Assembly: GCF_003667445.1 (NCBI RefSeq)
Contig: NZ_RCTF01000013.1
Span: 1-64,000 of the forward strand
From: Xanthobacter tagetidis
Lineage (GTDB): Bacteria; Pseudomonadota; Alphaproteobacteria; Rhizobiales; Xanthobacteraceae
DNA: 64,000 nucleotides
Reading direction: 5' to 3'
This document shows positions 36,241-43,564 of this stretch, one piece after another; positions within the stretch are counted from its first letter, which is position 1; each line of letters begins with the position of its first letter. Below the pieces are notes generated by a model. That model had not been told where the DNA came from, searched no databases, and saw nothing but the letters and a program-made list of their open reading frames with translations. The position numbers and the translations under genes are program-made.

Positions 36241-37064
36241 AGCCCCGTCCCTTCACCTATCTCCGCCCCGACACGGTGGCGGAGGCGGCCGAGGCCCTTT
36301 CCGAATGGAAGGAGGCCGCCCGCGTCATGGCCGGCGGGCAGACGCTGATCGCCATGCTCAACCTGCGCCTCGTGGACTGCGAGGCCATCGTCGACATCTC
36401 GCGCGTGCCGGAGCTGTCCGCCATCACCCGCACCAAGACCCATCTGGAGATCGGCGCGGCGGTGACGCAGAACCGCGTGCTGTCGCGCCCCGAGCTGGCG
36501 CAGGAGGTGCCGCTGCTCGCCAAGGCGCTGCCCTGGGTCGGCCACTTCCAGACCCGCAACAAGGGCACGGTCTGCGGCTCCATCGCCCATGCCGACCCCT
36601 CGTCCGAGCTGCCGCTCTCGCTCGCGCTCCTGGGCGGCGAGGTGGTGCTGCGCTCCACGCGCGGCACCCGCGTGCTGAAGGCGGCCGAGTTCCAGCGCGG
36701 CCTGCTCTCCACCGCCCGCGAGCCGGACGAACTGGTGACCGCCGTGCGCTTCCCGCTCGGCGCCAAAGGCGAGGGCACCGGCTTCCGCGAGGTGGCGCGG
36801 CGCCATGGCGACTTCGCCATCGTCTCGCTCGCCGCCCGCGCCCGTGCGGACGCCATCGACCTCGGCATCGGCGGCGTCGCCGACCGGCCGGCGGTGCGCA
36901 CCATCCCGCGCGCCGATCTCTCCCGCCTCGACGACATCGTCGATGCGCTGGCCGCCGAGCTGGGCGGCTTCGAGGACATCCACGCCACCGCGCGCTACCG
37001 GCGCGATCTGGTGCGCCGGCTCGCCCGGCCCGTGATCGATGAGGCCCTGTCATGCTCCGCATAG
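36237..37064 (+). CDS. Molybdenum hydroxylase FAD-binding (medium) subunit
   Basis: This 275-residue subunit has the CoxM/XdhB layout: MKPRPFTYLRPDTVAEAAEA, then the FAD pyrophosphate loop ARVMAGGQTLIAML, then NKGTVCGSIAHADPSSELP. It carries FAD and passes electrons from the iron-sulfur subunit to an acceptor. It lacks the ~40-residue insertion with four cysteines that binds an extra 4Fe-4S cluster in 4-hydroxybenzoyl-CoA reductase, so a hydroxylase or dehydrogenase is more likely than that reductase. The ATG overlaps the large-subunit stop as ATGA. Confidence 0.92.
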   Translation: MKPRPFTYLRPDTVAEAAEALSEWKEAARVMAGGQTLIAMLNLRLVDCEAIVDISRVPELSAITRTKTHLEIGAAVTQNRVLSRPELAQEVPLLAKALPWVGHFQTRNKGTVCGSIAHADPSSELPLSLALLGGEVVLRSTRGTRVLKAAEFQRGLLSTAREPDELVTAVRFPLGAKGEGTGFREVARRHGDFAIVSLAARARADAIDLGIGGVADRPAVRTIPRADLSRLDDIVDALAAELGGFEDIHATARYRRDLVRRLARPVIDEALSCSA

Positions 37065-37567
37065 CCCCCGGCGAGCGCACGCTCGTGACGTTCGAGCTGG
37101 ATGGCCGCCCGGTCTCCGGCCATGTGGAGCCGCGCATGCTGCTGAGCGACTTCCTGCGCCAGGTGGCGGGCGCCACCGGCACCCATGTGGGGTGCGAGCA
37201 CGGCGTGTGCGGCTGCTGCACCGTGCTGCTCGACGGCGCCGCCTCGCGCTCCTGCCTCACGCTGGCGGTGCAGGCGCACGGCCGCTCCGTCGGCACGGTG
37301 GAGGGCCTCGCCCCGGGCGAGCAGGCGCTCAACGCGCTCCAGGCCGCCTTCCGCAAGCACCACGCCTTGCAGTGCGGCTTCTGCACGCCGGGCATCCTGA
37401 TGTCGTTCACCGACTTCCTGGCGCGCAATCCCGCGCCCACCGAGGACCAGGTTCGCGATACCCTGTCCGGCCACATCTGTCGCTGCACCGGCTACGCCCC
37501 CATCGTCGCCGCGGTGATGGAGGCCGCCCGCACGCTGCGCGGCGACGCCACGGAGAACGCCGCATGA
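37052..37567 (+). CDS. Molybdenum hydroxylase [2Fe-2S] (small) subunit
   Basis: This 171-residue subunit binds two [2Fe-2S] clusters. The plant-ferredoxin-type cluster uses Cys48, Cys53, Cys56 and Cys68 (GCEHGVCGCC), and the helical-domain cluster uses Cys108, Cys111, Cys143 and Cys145 (LQCGFCTPG and HICRCTGYAP). It shuttles electrons from molybdenum to FAD. Its start lies 13 bases inside the FAD-subunit gene and its stop overlaps the next start as ATGA, so the whole block is tightly coupled. Confidence 0.94.
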   Translation: MLRIAPGERTLVTFELDGRPVSGHVEPRMLLSDFLRQVAGATGTHVGCEHGVCGCCTVLLDGAASRSCLTLAVQAHGRSVGTVEGLAPGEQALNALQAAFRKHHALQCGFCTPGILMSFTDFLARNPAPTEDQVRDTLSGHICRCTGYAPIVAAVMEAARTLRGDATENAA

Positions 37568-38652
37568 GTGCCGAGACCATCGCGCCCGCAAGCGCACACA
37601 CCAGCGCCCAGACCCACGCCTCGCCCGCGTTCGCGGAGATCGACCGCCCGTTCGCGCGCATCACCGAAGTGGCGGACGGCATCATCCGCTTCGACACGCC
37701 GGTGCCGTTCCGCGGCCTGCGCCAGGTCAATGTCTGGCTGATCCGCGACGGCGACGGCTGGACCCAGGTGGATTGCGGCTATGGCGAGCCGCGCGTGCAG
37801 GAGGCGCTGGAGGAGGCGTGGCGCACCGTGCTCGGCGGCAAGCCGGTGACGCGCCTCATCGTCACCCACTTCCACCCGGACCATTCCGGCAATTGCCGCT
37901 ACATCTCCGAGCGCTGGAACGTGCGCCCGCACATGACCCAGCTCGAATGGATGTGCGCCAACCTCGCGGTGAAGGACAGCTTCACCGACGACATCGCCTC
38001 GCGCTCGCGCTTCTACGCCCGCAACGGCGCCGCACCGGAGAAGGTGGCGCAGTTCGACGCCGAGGTGCTGCCCTATTCCGACGGCGTGGCACTGCCGGAG
38101 GCCGCCCGCCGCATCGCCGACCGCGGCACGCTCCAGATCGGCGGCGACGACTGGCACATCCTCACCGGCGGCGGCCACTCGCCGGACCTCGCCGGCCTCT
38201 ATTGCCCGAAGCGCAAGGTCTACATCTCCGGCGACCAGCTTTTGCCGAAGATCACCACCAATGTCAGCGTCTGGCAGGTGGAGCCGGAGGCCGACCCGCT
38301 GGGCGAGTTCATGGCCTCGCTCGGGCGCATGGAGGAGCGCGTCGGCGCCGACTTCCTGGTGCTGCCGTCCCACGGCGACCCGTTCCAGGGCCCGAACGAC
38401 CGCATCGCCGTGCTGCGCGAGCACCACCACGCCCGCCTCGACACGGTGCGCGACGCGATCCGCGCCCACGGCGGCACGGCGTCGGCCGGCGACTGCCTCG
38501 CCGCCATGTTCTCGCGCCCGCTGGACGGCCACCAGCTCGGCTTCGCCATGGGCGAGGCCATCGCCCACCTCAATCATCTCGTCGAGCTCGGCGAGGCCGA
38601 GCGCCTCGTGGGCAATGACGGCATCACCCGCTTCCACCTTCTCAACCGCTAA
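37564..38652 (+). CDS. Metallo-beta-lactamase-fold hydrolase
   Basis: This 362-residue protein has the dinuclear-zinc motif VTHFHPDHSGN at about residues 99-109, a third His in GGGHSPDLAGLY, and the bridging-Asp region KVYISGDQLLPKI. The C-terminal ~80 residues (a helical winged region, GHQLGFAMGEAIAHLNHLVE) resemble the tail of RNase Z-unrelated GloB/LACTB2-type thioesterases. Coupled by ATGA to the hydroxylase genes, it could hydrolyse a CoA thioester or lactone formed by ring hydroxylation; that role is inferred. Confidence 0.85.
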   Translation: MSAETIAPASAHTSAQTHASPAFAEIDRPFARITEVADGIIRFDTPVPFRGLRQVNVWLIRDGDGWTQVDCGYGEPRVQEALEEAWRTVLGGKPVTRLIVTHFHPDHSGNCRYISERWNVRPHMTQLEWMCANLAVKDSFTDDIASRSRFYARNGAAPEKVAQFDAEVLPYSDGVALPEAARRIADRGTLQIGGDDWHILTGGGHSPDLAGLYCPKRKVYISGDQLLPKITTNVSVWQVEPEADPLGEFMASLGRMEERVGADFLVLPSHGDPFQGPNDRIAVLREHHHARLDTVRDAIRAHGGTASAGDCLAAMFSRPLDGHQLGFAMGEAIAHLNHLVELGEAERLVGNDGITRFHLLNR

Positions 38653-38685
38653 TCGGCGGGCAACGCCCTTTCAGGAGGAAACTTC

Positions 38686-39153
38686 ATGAGCGACATCAAG
38701 CGCGAGGTCGTCACCATCTTCGGCAAGAACGTGGTGCTCGCCCACAAGGACAGCCCGATCGCCAATGAGGGCGTGCTGGAGAATGCGGACATCTTCCGCA
38801 TGTTCAACATCTTCTCCGAGCACTTCCAGCCGTCCAACCGCAACAAGGCGGACGGCACGCCGCTGCGCCTCTACACCTCCGACAAGGTGAAGGTGGACCT
38901 CTCCAAGCGGTCGAAGGAAGACATGGGCTTCTGGCACCGCAACATCGACGCCCACGAGATCATCTTCTGCGTGAAGGGCTCCCTGAAGTGGGAGACCGAG
39001 ATGGGCACCCGCATCATGAAGGAGGGCGACATGCTCTTCATCCCCAAGGGCATCGCCCACCGCTCCATGCTCGCGCCCGAGAGCGCTCCGGAGAACGTGC
39101 TCATCGAGCTGAAGATCTCCGACGACCTCACCTATGTGGGCGACAACAGCTGA
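38686..39153 (+). CDS. Single-domain cupin protein
   Basis: This 155-residue protein has one cupin beta-barrel. The first motif reads FWHRNIDAHEIIFCVKGSLK and the second GDMLFIPKGIAHRSML, providing at least two His and one Glu for a metal. The HRN...E pattern faintly recalls homogentisate-dioxygenase-type cupins, so a ring-cleaving or isomerising role is possible, but no specific family is recognised. It is 33 bases after the MBL hydrolase with an AGGAGG site, so it belongs to the catabolic operon. Confidence 0.8.
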   Translation: MSDIKREVVTIFGKNVVLAHKDSPIANEGVLENADIFRMFNIFSEHFQPSNRNKADGTPLRLYTSDKVKVDLSKRSKEDMGFWHRNIDAHEIIFCVKGSLKWETEMGTRIMKEGDMLFIPKGIAHRSMLAPESAPENVLIELKISDDLTYVGDNS

Positions 39154-39169
39154 CCTTACTGCACCTGCC

Positions 39170-39274
39170 GCCATGCCCCGGCTCGTCCGGGGCCTCCACG
39201 GGGCCGGCCGCGCCCGCCGCGCGGGGCGCGGGCCGCGCCGCAGGGCGGGTTCGCCGGACACGCCGGGGAATAAC
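39170..39274. repeat. Degenerate palindromic repeat, copy D
   Basis: Starts CCATGCCCCGGCTCGTCCGG and ends CCGGACACGCCGGGGAATAACG, the same inverted ends as the copies at 15.2 and 24.2 kb with several substitutions. It lies between the cupin gene and the first alpha/beta hydrolase and may form an mRNA hairpin within the catabolic operon. Confidence 0.6.
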
Positions 39275-39312
39275 GGGAAGCGGGATAAGCTGTTTCAGAT
39301 AAAGAGGCCGAC

Positions 39313-40104
39313 ATGCTTGTGAAGACCAGGAACGGGACCGAGCTGAACGTCGAGATCGACGGTCCCGAGGGCGCGCCGTGGGTGACCTTCTCCCACGCGC
39401 TCGCCAACAATCTGCATCTGTGGGACGCCGTGGCGGCGAGCCTCAAGGACCGCTACCGCGTGCTGCGCTACGACCAGCGCGGCCACGGCGACAGCCCGGC
39501 GGTGCCCGGCCCCTACACCTTCCCGGAGCTTGAGGCGGACGCCATCGGCCTGCTCGACGCGCTCGGCATCGAGAAGACCCACTGGGTGGGGCTCTCCATC
39601 GGCGGCATGCTGGGCTACGGCCTCGCCATGAACCATCCGGACCGGATCATCACGCTCATCGCCTGCGACTCGCGCCCGGATGCGCCGCCGGACTATGCGG
39701 CCTATTTCCAGCACCGCATCGACCTCGCCGCCGAGGGCGGCATGGAGGCGGTGGTGGAGCCCTCCATCGAGCGCTGGTTCACGCCCGAGACGCGGGCCAA
39801 GAACCCGCCGGAGCTGGACAAGGTGCGCGCCATGATCCGCAAGGCGACCCCGGTCGGCCACGCCGGCTGCTGCGAGGCGCTGAAGACGCTCTCCTACGGC
39901 CCGCGCCTCCACGAGATCCGCGTGCCCGTGCTGGTGCTCGGCGGCGCGAAGGACAAGGGCGCCCCGCCGGCGATCCTCGCCGAGGCGGCAGCCAAGATCC
40001 CCGGCGCCGAGCATGCGGTGATCCCCGACGCCGGCCACATCACCCCGGCCGAGAACCCGCCCGCCTTCATCGCCACCGTGACGGACTATCTCGCGCGGCA
40101 TTGA
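39313..40104 (+). CDS. Alpha/beta hydrolase, 3-oxoadipate enol-lactonase-like
   Basis: This 263-residue alpha/beta hydrolase resembles PcaD. The nucleophile elbow is VGLSIGGMLGYGLA (Ser), the oxyanion block is VTFSHALANNLHLWD, and the catalytic His lies in VIPDAGHITPAENPPAF. RYDQRGHGDSPAVPGPYTF is typical of enol-lactonases and C-C hydrolases. In this operon it may open a lactone or cleave a ring-fission product. It follows a degenerate palindromic repeat by about 40 bases. Confidence 0.85.
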   Translation: MLVKTRNGTELNVEIDGPEGAPWVTFSHALANNLHLWDAVAASLKDRYRVLRYDQRGHGDSPAVPGPYTFPELEADAIGLLDALGIEKTHWVGLSIGGMLGYGLAMNHPDRIITLIACDSRPDAPPDYAAYFQHRIDLAAEGGMEAVVEPSIERWFTPETRAKNPPELDKVRAMIRKATPVGHAGCCEALKTLSYGPRLHEIRVPVLVLGGAKDKGAPPAILAEAAAKIPGAEHAVIPDAGHITPAENPPAFIATVTDYLARH

Positions 40105-40148
40105 GCGCGCGGAGCTGAACGGAGCACGGCTGCGAAGCCCGCGCCATT

Positions 40149-40268
40149 CCCTCTCCCGCTTGCGGGGGAGGGCCAGGGAGGGGGCAAGCCGCCGCAAGAC
40201 GTCACGCTGCTCCGCAGCGGAGACGCCTCGTTCCCCCTCCCCAACCCTCCCCCGCACGCGGGAGAGGG
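40149..40268. repeat. Long palindromic repeat with CCCTCTCCCGC arms
   Basis: The outer arms CCCTCTCCCGC (40149-40159) and GCGGGAGAGGG (40258-40268) are perfect 11-base inverted repeats, each with an inner small palindrome (CCCGCTTGCGGG and CCCGCACGCGGG). The type is common in Hyphomicrobiales intergenic DNA and differs from the GTCATGCCCCGG family in this window. It occupies most of the gap between the two alpha/beta hydrolase genes. Confidence 0.75.
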
Positions 40269-40321
40269 AGCCGGGCCGGTCCCGGCCGCAAACGCAGTTC
40301 AAGCACCCCGAAGGACACGCC

Positions 40322-41218
40322 ATGACGACCCAAGAGCCGTTCACCCTCATCATGAGCGACGGGGCCGAGGTGGTGGGCCGCCGCGTCGGCAACCCGCACG
40401 GCGTGCGGCTGCTCATCACCCACGGCAACGGCTTCGCCATCGACGGCTACCGGGTGTTCTTCGAGCCGCTGCTGGCCGATTTCGACGTGTTCCTCTACGA
40501 CATGCGCAACCACGGCAAGAGCCCGGTGGGCCGCCGCTCGGCCCATCACTACCAGCGCCTGGCGCTGGACGTGGGCGAGATCCGCGCCGAGATCGTGCGC
40601 CGCTACGGGCACAAGACCACGGTGGGCGTGTTCCACTCCTTCTCGTCCCGCGCCGCCATGAAGCACGCGGTGGAACAGGGCTGGGTGTGGGACGCGCTCG
40701 TGCTGTTCGACCCGCCGAGCGTGCCGCCGGAGGGACACACGCTGTTCGAGCCCATGCGCCAGTTCGAGGTGAAGCTGGTGCAGTGGGCCATGGAGCGGCA
40801 GGAGACCTATGCCAGCGTCGACGATCTGATCGCGAGCTTCCGCGAGGGCCGCGCCCAGGCGCGCTGGGTGGACGAAGCGCGCGTCGACATGGCCAACGCG
40901 ACGCTCCGGCCCGACGGCAAGGGCGGCTTTGCCACCGTGCTGCCGCGCGAGCTGGAGGCGGCGATCTATCTCCAGGCGCTGACCCTCGACCTGTGGCCGA
41001 TGGCGTCGGAGTTTCGCGGCCCCACCAAGCTGATCGCCGCCGATCCCGACATGAAGGGCACCCCGCCCACCGCCTTCTCGAACCGCGCGCTCGGCACCGA
41101 GAACGGCTTCGACTATGCCGCCGTCCCCGGCGGCGGCCACCTGCTGCAGATCGAGCAGCCGGAGGCGTCGCGCGCCATCATGCTCGCCTTCCTGAAGGAG
41201 CAGGGCATCATCGGCTGA
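40322..41218 (+). CDS. Alpha/beta hydrolase of unknown specificity
   Basis: This 298-residue protein has the alpha/beta hydrolase core: LLITHGNGFAIDGYRVFFEP for the oxyanion loop, FLYDMRNHGKSPVG, a nucleophile elbow VGVFHSFSSRAAMKHA (Ser in HSFS, unusual for the usual GxSxG), and a final His in VPGGGHLLQIEQPEAS. The elbow FHSFSS departs from GHSMGG and may alter the oxyanion hole. It is probably the last gene of the plus-strand catabolic operon, after a repeat-filled gap of 217 bases, so it might have its own expression. Confidence 0.78.
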   Translation: MTTQEPFTLIMSDGAEVVGRRVGNPHGVRLLITHGNGFAIDGYRVFFEPLLADFDVFLYDMRNHGKSPVGRRSAHHYQRLALDVGEIRAEIVRRYGHKTTVGVFHSFSSRAAMKHAVEQGWVWDALVLFDPPSVPPEGHTLFEPMRQFEVKLVQWAMERQETYASVDDLIASFREGRAQARWVDEARVDMANATLRPDGKGGFATVLPRELEAAIYLQALTLDLWPMASEFRGPTKLIAADPDMKGTPPTAFSNRALGTENGFDYAAVPGGGHLLQIEQPEASRAIMLAFLKEQGIIG

Positions 41219-41257
41219 TCCGGCCCGGCGGCAGAGCCGGGCCCGACGGCGACGGCC

Positions 41258-42043
41258 TCAGGCGAGGCCGCAGGCGCGGCGGATGGCGCGCTGGACCGGC
41301 GAGGGCGCCTGCGCCGGATCGAACGGACCGGCGGGCAGGAGCGGCGGCTGGGCGAGGAAGCGCGGCCGCGTGCCCCGATGCGGCTGGGCGGCGTGCACCA
41401 GGAACGGGTGGCACAGATAGACCGTTCCCGCCGCGCCGGTGGCGAGCACCTGCGGGCAGTGCGCGGTCGAGGCGAAGCCGTCCGCCGCGAGCTCGGCGAG
41501 GGTCATCCCCTCCGCGCCCCGCGGCAGGAGCTGACGGGCGATGTGGGCATGCGAGCCCGCGCGCAGCCGGGTGGGGGCGTCATCCGGCCCCACGTCCGAG
41601 AACAGGAACAGCATGAGCAGCGCCCGCCCGCGGCTGACGACATTGGCGCGCCACTGCATGAAGTCGGGGTTCTCGGTGCCGAAGCTCACGTCCACGTGCC
41701 ATCCGGCGTCCCTCGGATCGTCCGGCGAGGGAAAGCGGATCGCGAACGATCCGAGCCCGGCCGGCCTGACCCACCGGCCCGCACCCGCCAGCGCGTCATA
41801 GGCGCCATGGAGCCGGTCGGTGTTGGCCGCGGCGACGAAGGGCGCGCCCGCCATGAAGCCGACGCGCACCACCGGCCGCGTCCAGCCCTCGGGTGCGTCC
41901 GGCGAAAGGCCGATCTGCGCCCACAGCGCCGCGCGCGCCTGCCGCGCAAGCCCGGCATCGAAGGCTCCGTCAAGCCGCACATATCCCTGTTCGATGAAAT
42001 GCTCGATCTGAGCCGCGCTCAGGCCCGAGGATAGGTGTCCCAT
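41258..42043 (-). CDS. Phytanoyl-CoA dioxygenase (PhyH) family protein
   Basis: This 261-residue Fe(II)/2-oxoglutarate-type dioxygenase has LSAAQIEHFIEQGYVRLDGAF at the N-terminus, the HxD of the facial triad in WHVDVSFGTEN, and the distal His and 2-oxoglutarate-binding Arg in LCHPFLVHAAQPHRGTRPRF. PhyH members oxidise many substrates, and none can be named here. It converges on the catabolic operon with 39 bases between stops and may not belong to it functionally. The ATG at 42043 begins the conserved domain. Confidence 0.8.
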   Translation of the reverse strand: MGHLSSGLSAAQIEHFIEQGYVRLDGAFDAGLARQARAALWAQIGLSPDAPEGWTRPVVRVGFMAGAPFVAAANTDRLHGAYDALAGAGRWVRPAGLGSFAIRFPSPDDPRDAGWHVDVSFGTENPDFMQWRANVVSRGRALLMLFLFSDVGPDDAPTRLRAGSHAHIARQLLPRGAEGMTLAELAADGFASTAHCPQVLATGAAGTVYLCHPFLVHAAQPHRGTRPRFLAQPPLLPAGPFDPAQAPSPVQRAIRRACGLA

Positions 42044-42207
42044 GTCCAATATCTCCCTGCGGCCGCCGCGGTGCGGGGCCGTCATTCCCGTTGGCTGCGC
42101 ATGCGCCGTGCCGGCGCCGGCCGCTCAGACGAGGGGAAAGAAGGTGGACATGAACATCATGGAACGGACCTTAGCGCCCCTCTCGCGGCGCGCCAACTCC
42201 GCCGCCT

Positions 42208-43269
42208 TCACCGTGCGGAAATCCGCTCATAGAGCCGGTAGAGCGGCCCGGTGAGCAGCACCACGGTGAGGATGCGCACCAATTGCCAGGCCGCCACCAG
42301 CGGCGGGGCGAGCCCCAGCGCCTCGGCGGTCAGCGACATTTCGGCGATGCCGCCCGGCGCCATGGCGAGCACGCCGGTGGGCAAGGCCACATAGTGCAGA
42401 GCGAGCGCGGCGAAGACGACGTTCGCCGCCATCAGGAGCAGGGTCGTCACCGCCGCCGCCGGCAGGAACGGCGTCGCCAGCACGTGGCGGATCTGGTCGC
42501 GCTGGAAGCGGCAGCCGAGCGCTGCGCCGATGGCGAGCTGGGCGCCGGCGGTGACGAGGAGCGGCGCATGGGTCGCCCGGGCGATGACGAGCGCCATCCC
42601 CATGCCGAGCGCGAGGCCCGCCAGCAGGAACGGGTTGAAGATCTTCAGCCGCCGCAGCCCCAGCGCCAGCGGCACGCACAGGGCGAGCCCGAGCAGCAGA
42701 AGATGCGGCTCCAGCGCCGGCAGTTCCGCCAGATGGTGGCGCTCCCCGCCGATGGCGAGTGTCATGGCGGGCGGGATGATGAGCACGATCAGCACCACGC
42801 GCAGGCTCTGGGCGAGCGAGACCAGCGTGGTGGAGGCACCGAACGTGTGGGCCAGCACCGCCATCTCGGCGAGCCCGCCCGGCATGGCCGAGAAGAAGGC
42901 CGTGCGCCGGTCGCAGCGCCCGAACAGCGCCAGCGCGCGGGCGAGGAACAAAGCGGCGAGGATCGAGGCGAAGCCCGTCGCCACCATCAGCCAGCCCAGT
43001 TCCAGGAGGCGCAGCGCCACCGGCGGGGTGAAGAACAGCCCGACCGAGAAGCCCACCGCCGCCTGCCCGCCCTGGCGGAACGCATCGTGGAGCTTCACCT
43101 CGAAGCCCGACAGGCCGAAGGCGGCGGAGACGAACAGCGCGCCCAGCAGGAACGGCAGCGGCACGTGCGCCGCCCGGAAGGCGAGGCCGCCCGCTAGGCA
43201 CAGCGCGATCAGGATCGCCGTGCGCGCCCAGGCAGGAAGGCGGGAGAAGGTGGTCCGGAGGCGGGTCAT
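42208..43269 (-). CDS. AbrB family integral membrane protein (putative ammonia monooxygenase family)
   Basis: This 353-residue protein with about ten helices consists of two similar halves, as in the AbrB duplication family. The repeated MPGG/MAPGG motifs appear as FFSAMPGGLAEMAVLAHTFG in the first half and LAMAPGGIAEMSLTAEALGL in the second. The older name 'ammonia monooxygenase' is not supported by motifs, and the family is now regarded as of unknown, possibly transport, function. It stands alone on the minus strand. Confidence 0.85.
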   Translation of the reverse strand: MTRLRTTFSRLPAWARTAILIALCLAGGLAFRAAHVPLPFLLGALFVSAAFGLSGFEVKLHDAFRQGGQAAVGFSVGLFFTPPVALRLLELGWLMVATGFASILAALFLARALALFGRCDRRTAFFSAMPGGLAEMAVLAHTFGASTTLVSLAQSLRVVLIVLIIPPAMTLAIGGERHHLAELPALEPHLLLLGLALCVPLALGLRRLKIFNPFLLAGLALGMGMALVIARATHAPLLVTAGAQLAIGAALGCRFQRDQIRHVLATPFLPAAAVTTLLLMAANVVFAALALHYVALPTGVLAMAPGGIAEMSLTAEALGLAPPLVAAWQLVRILTVVLLTGPLYRLYERISAR

Positions 43270-43433
43270 GGAGCGCGGGGGAGCGGCCGGGCAGAGGAGG
43301 GAAAGCGGAGGCGGCGCGGGATGCGGCCGGGTCCCGCCAGTCTAGAGGCCGCATCCAACATGCGAAACCCCTTTCCAAATGACCCTGCGCCAGCCGGCGC
43401 CCGCCCCGCCGGTTTGCCGCGCCGGCCGATGCG

Positions 43434-43500
43434 CTCTAGAACGCGCAGGCCGAGAGCATTGGCCGATCGACCCGTGCTTTCTCTTTCCTGCGTTCTAGAG
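43434..43500. repeat. Inverted repeat CTCTAGAACGC upstream of cobT
   Basis: CTCTAGAACGCGCAGG (43434-43449) faces CCTGCGTTCTAGAG (43487-43500), giving arms of 14-16 bases with one 2-base bulge and a 37-base loop. A related GCGCTCT string recurs at about 43535-43545 next to the small palindrome GATTGAATCGATC. No run of T follows. It could be an interspersed palindromic element or a transcript structure in the cobT leader. Confidence 0.6.
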
Positions 43501-43564
43501 GGCGGTTCCCGGGGGCAGATTGAATCGATCTGTCCGGATCGCGCTCTGAAGGAGCCGCGCCCTC

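Noticed and set aside
36237..37064. Identification of the Mo enzyme as 4-hydroxybenzoyl-CoA reductase
   Set aside because: The FAD subunit lacks the insertion that carries the extra 4Fe-4S cluster of HcrB/HbaD-type subunits, and the large subunit has an RGFGGPQ hydroxylase loop.
42208..43269. Ammonia monooxygenase function
   Set aside because: The name is historical for the AbrB duplication family; no monooxygenase metal ligands or partner subunits are visible.
43340..43564. Cobalamin riboswitch before cobT
   Set aside because: No B12-box-like sequence or expected multi-stem layout could be recognised; only an inverted repeat is seen.
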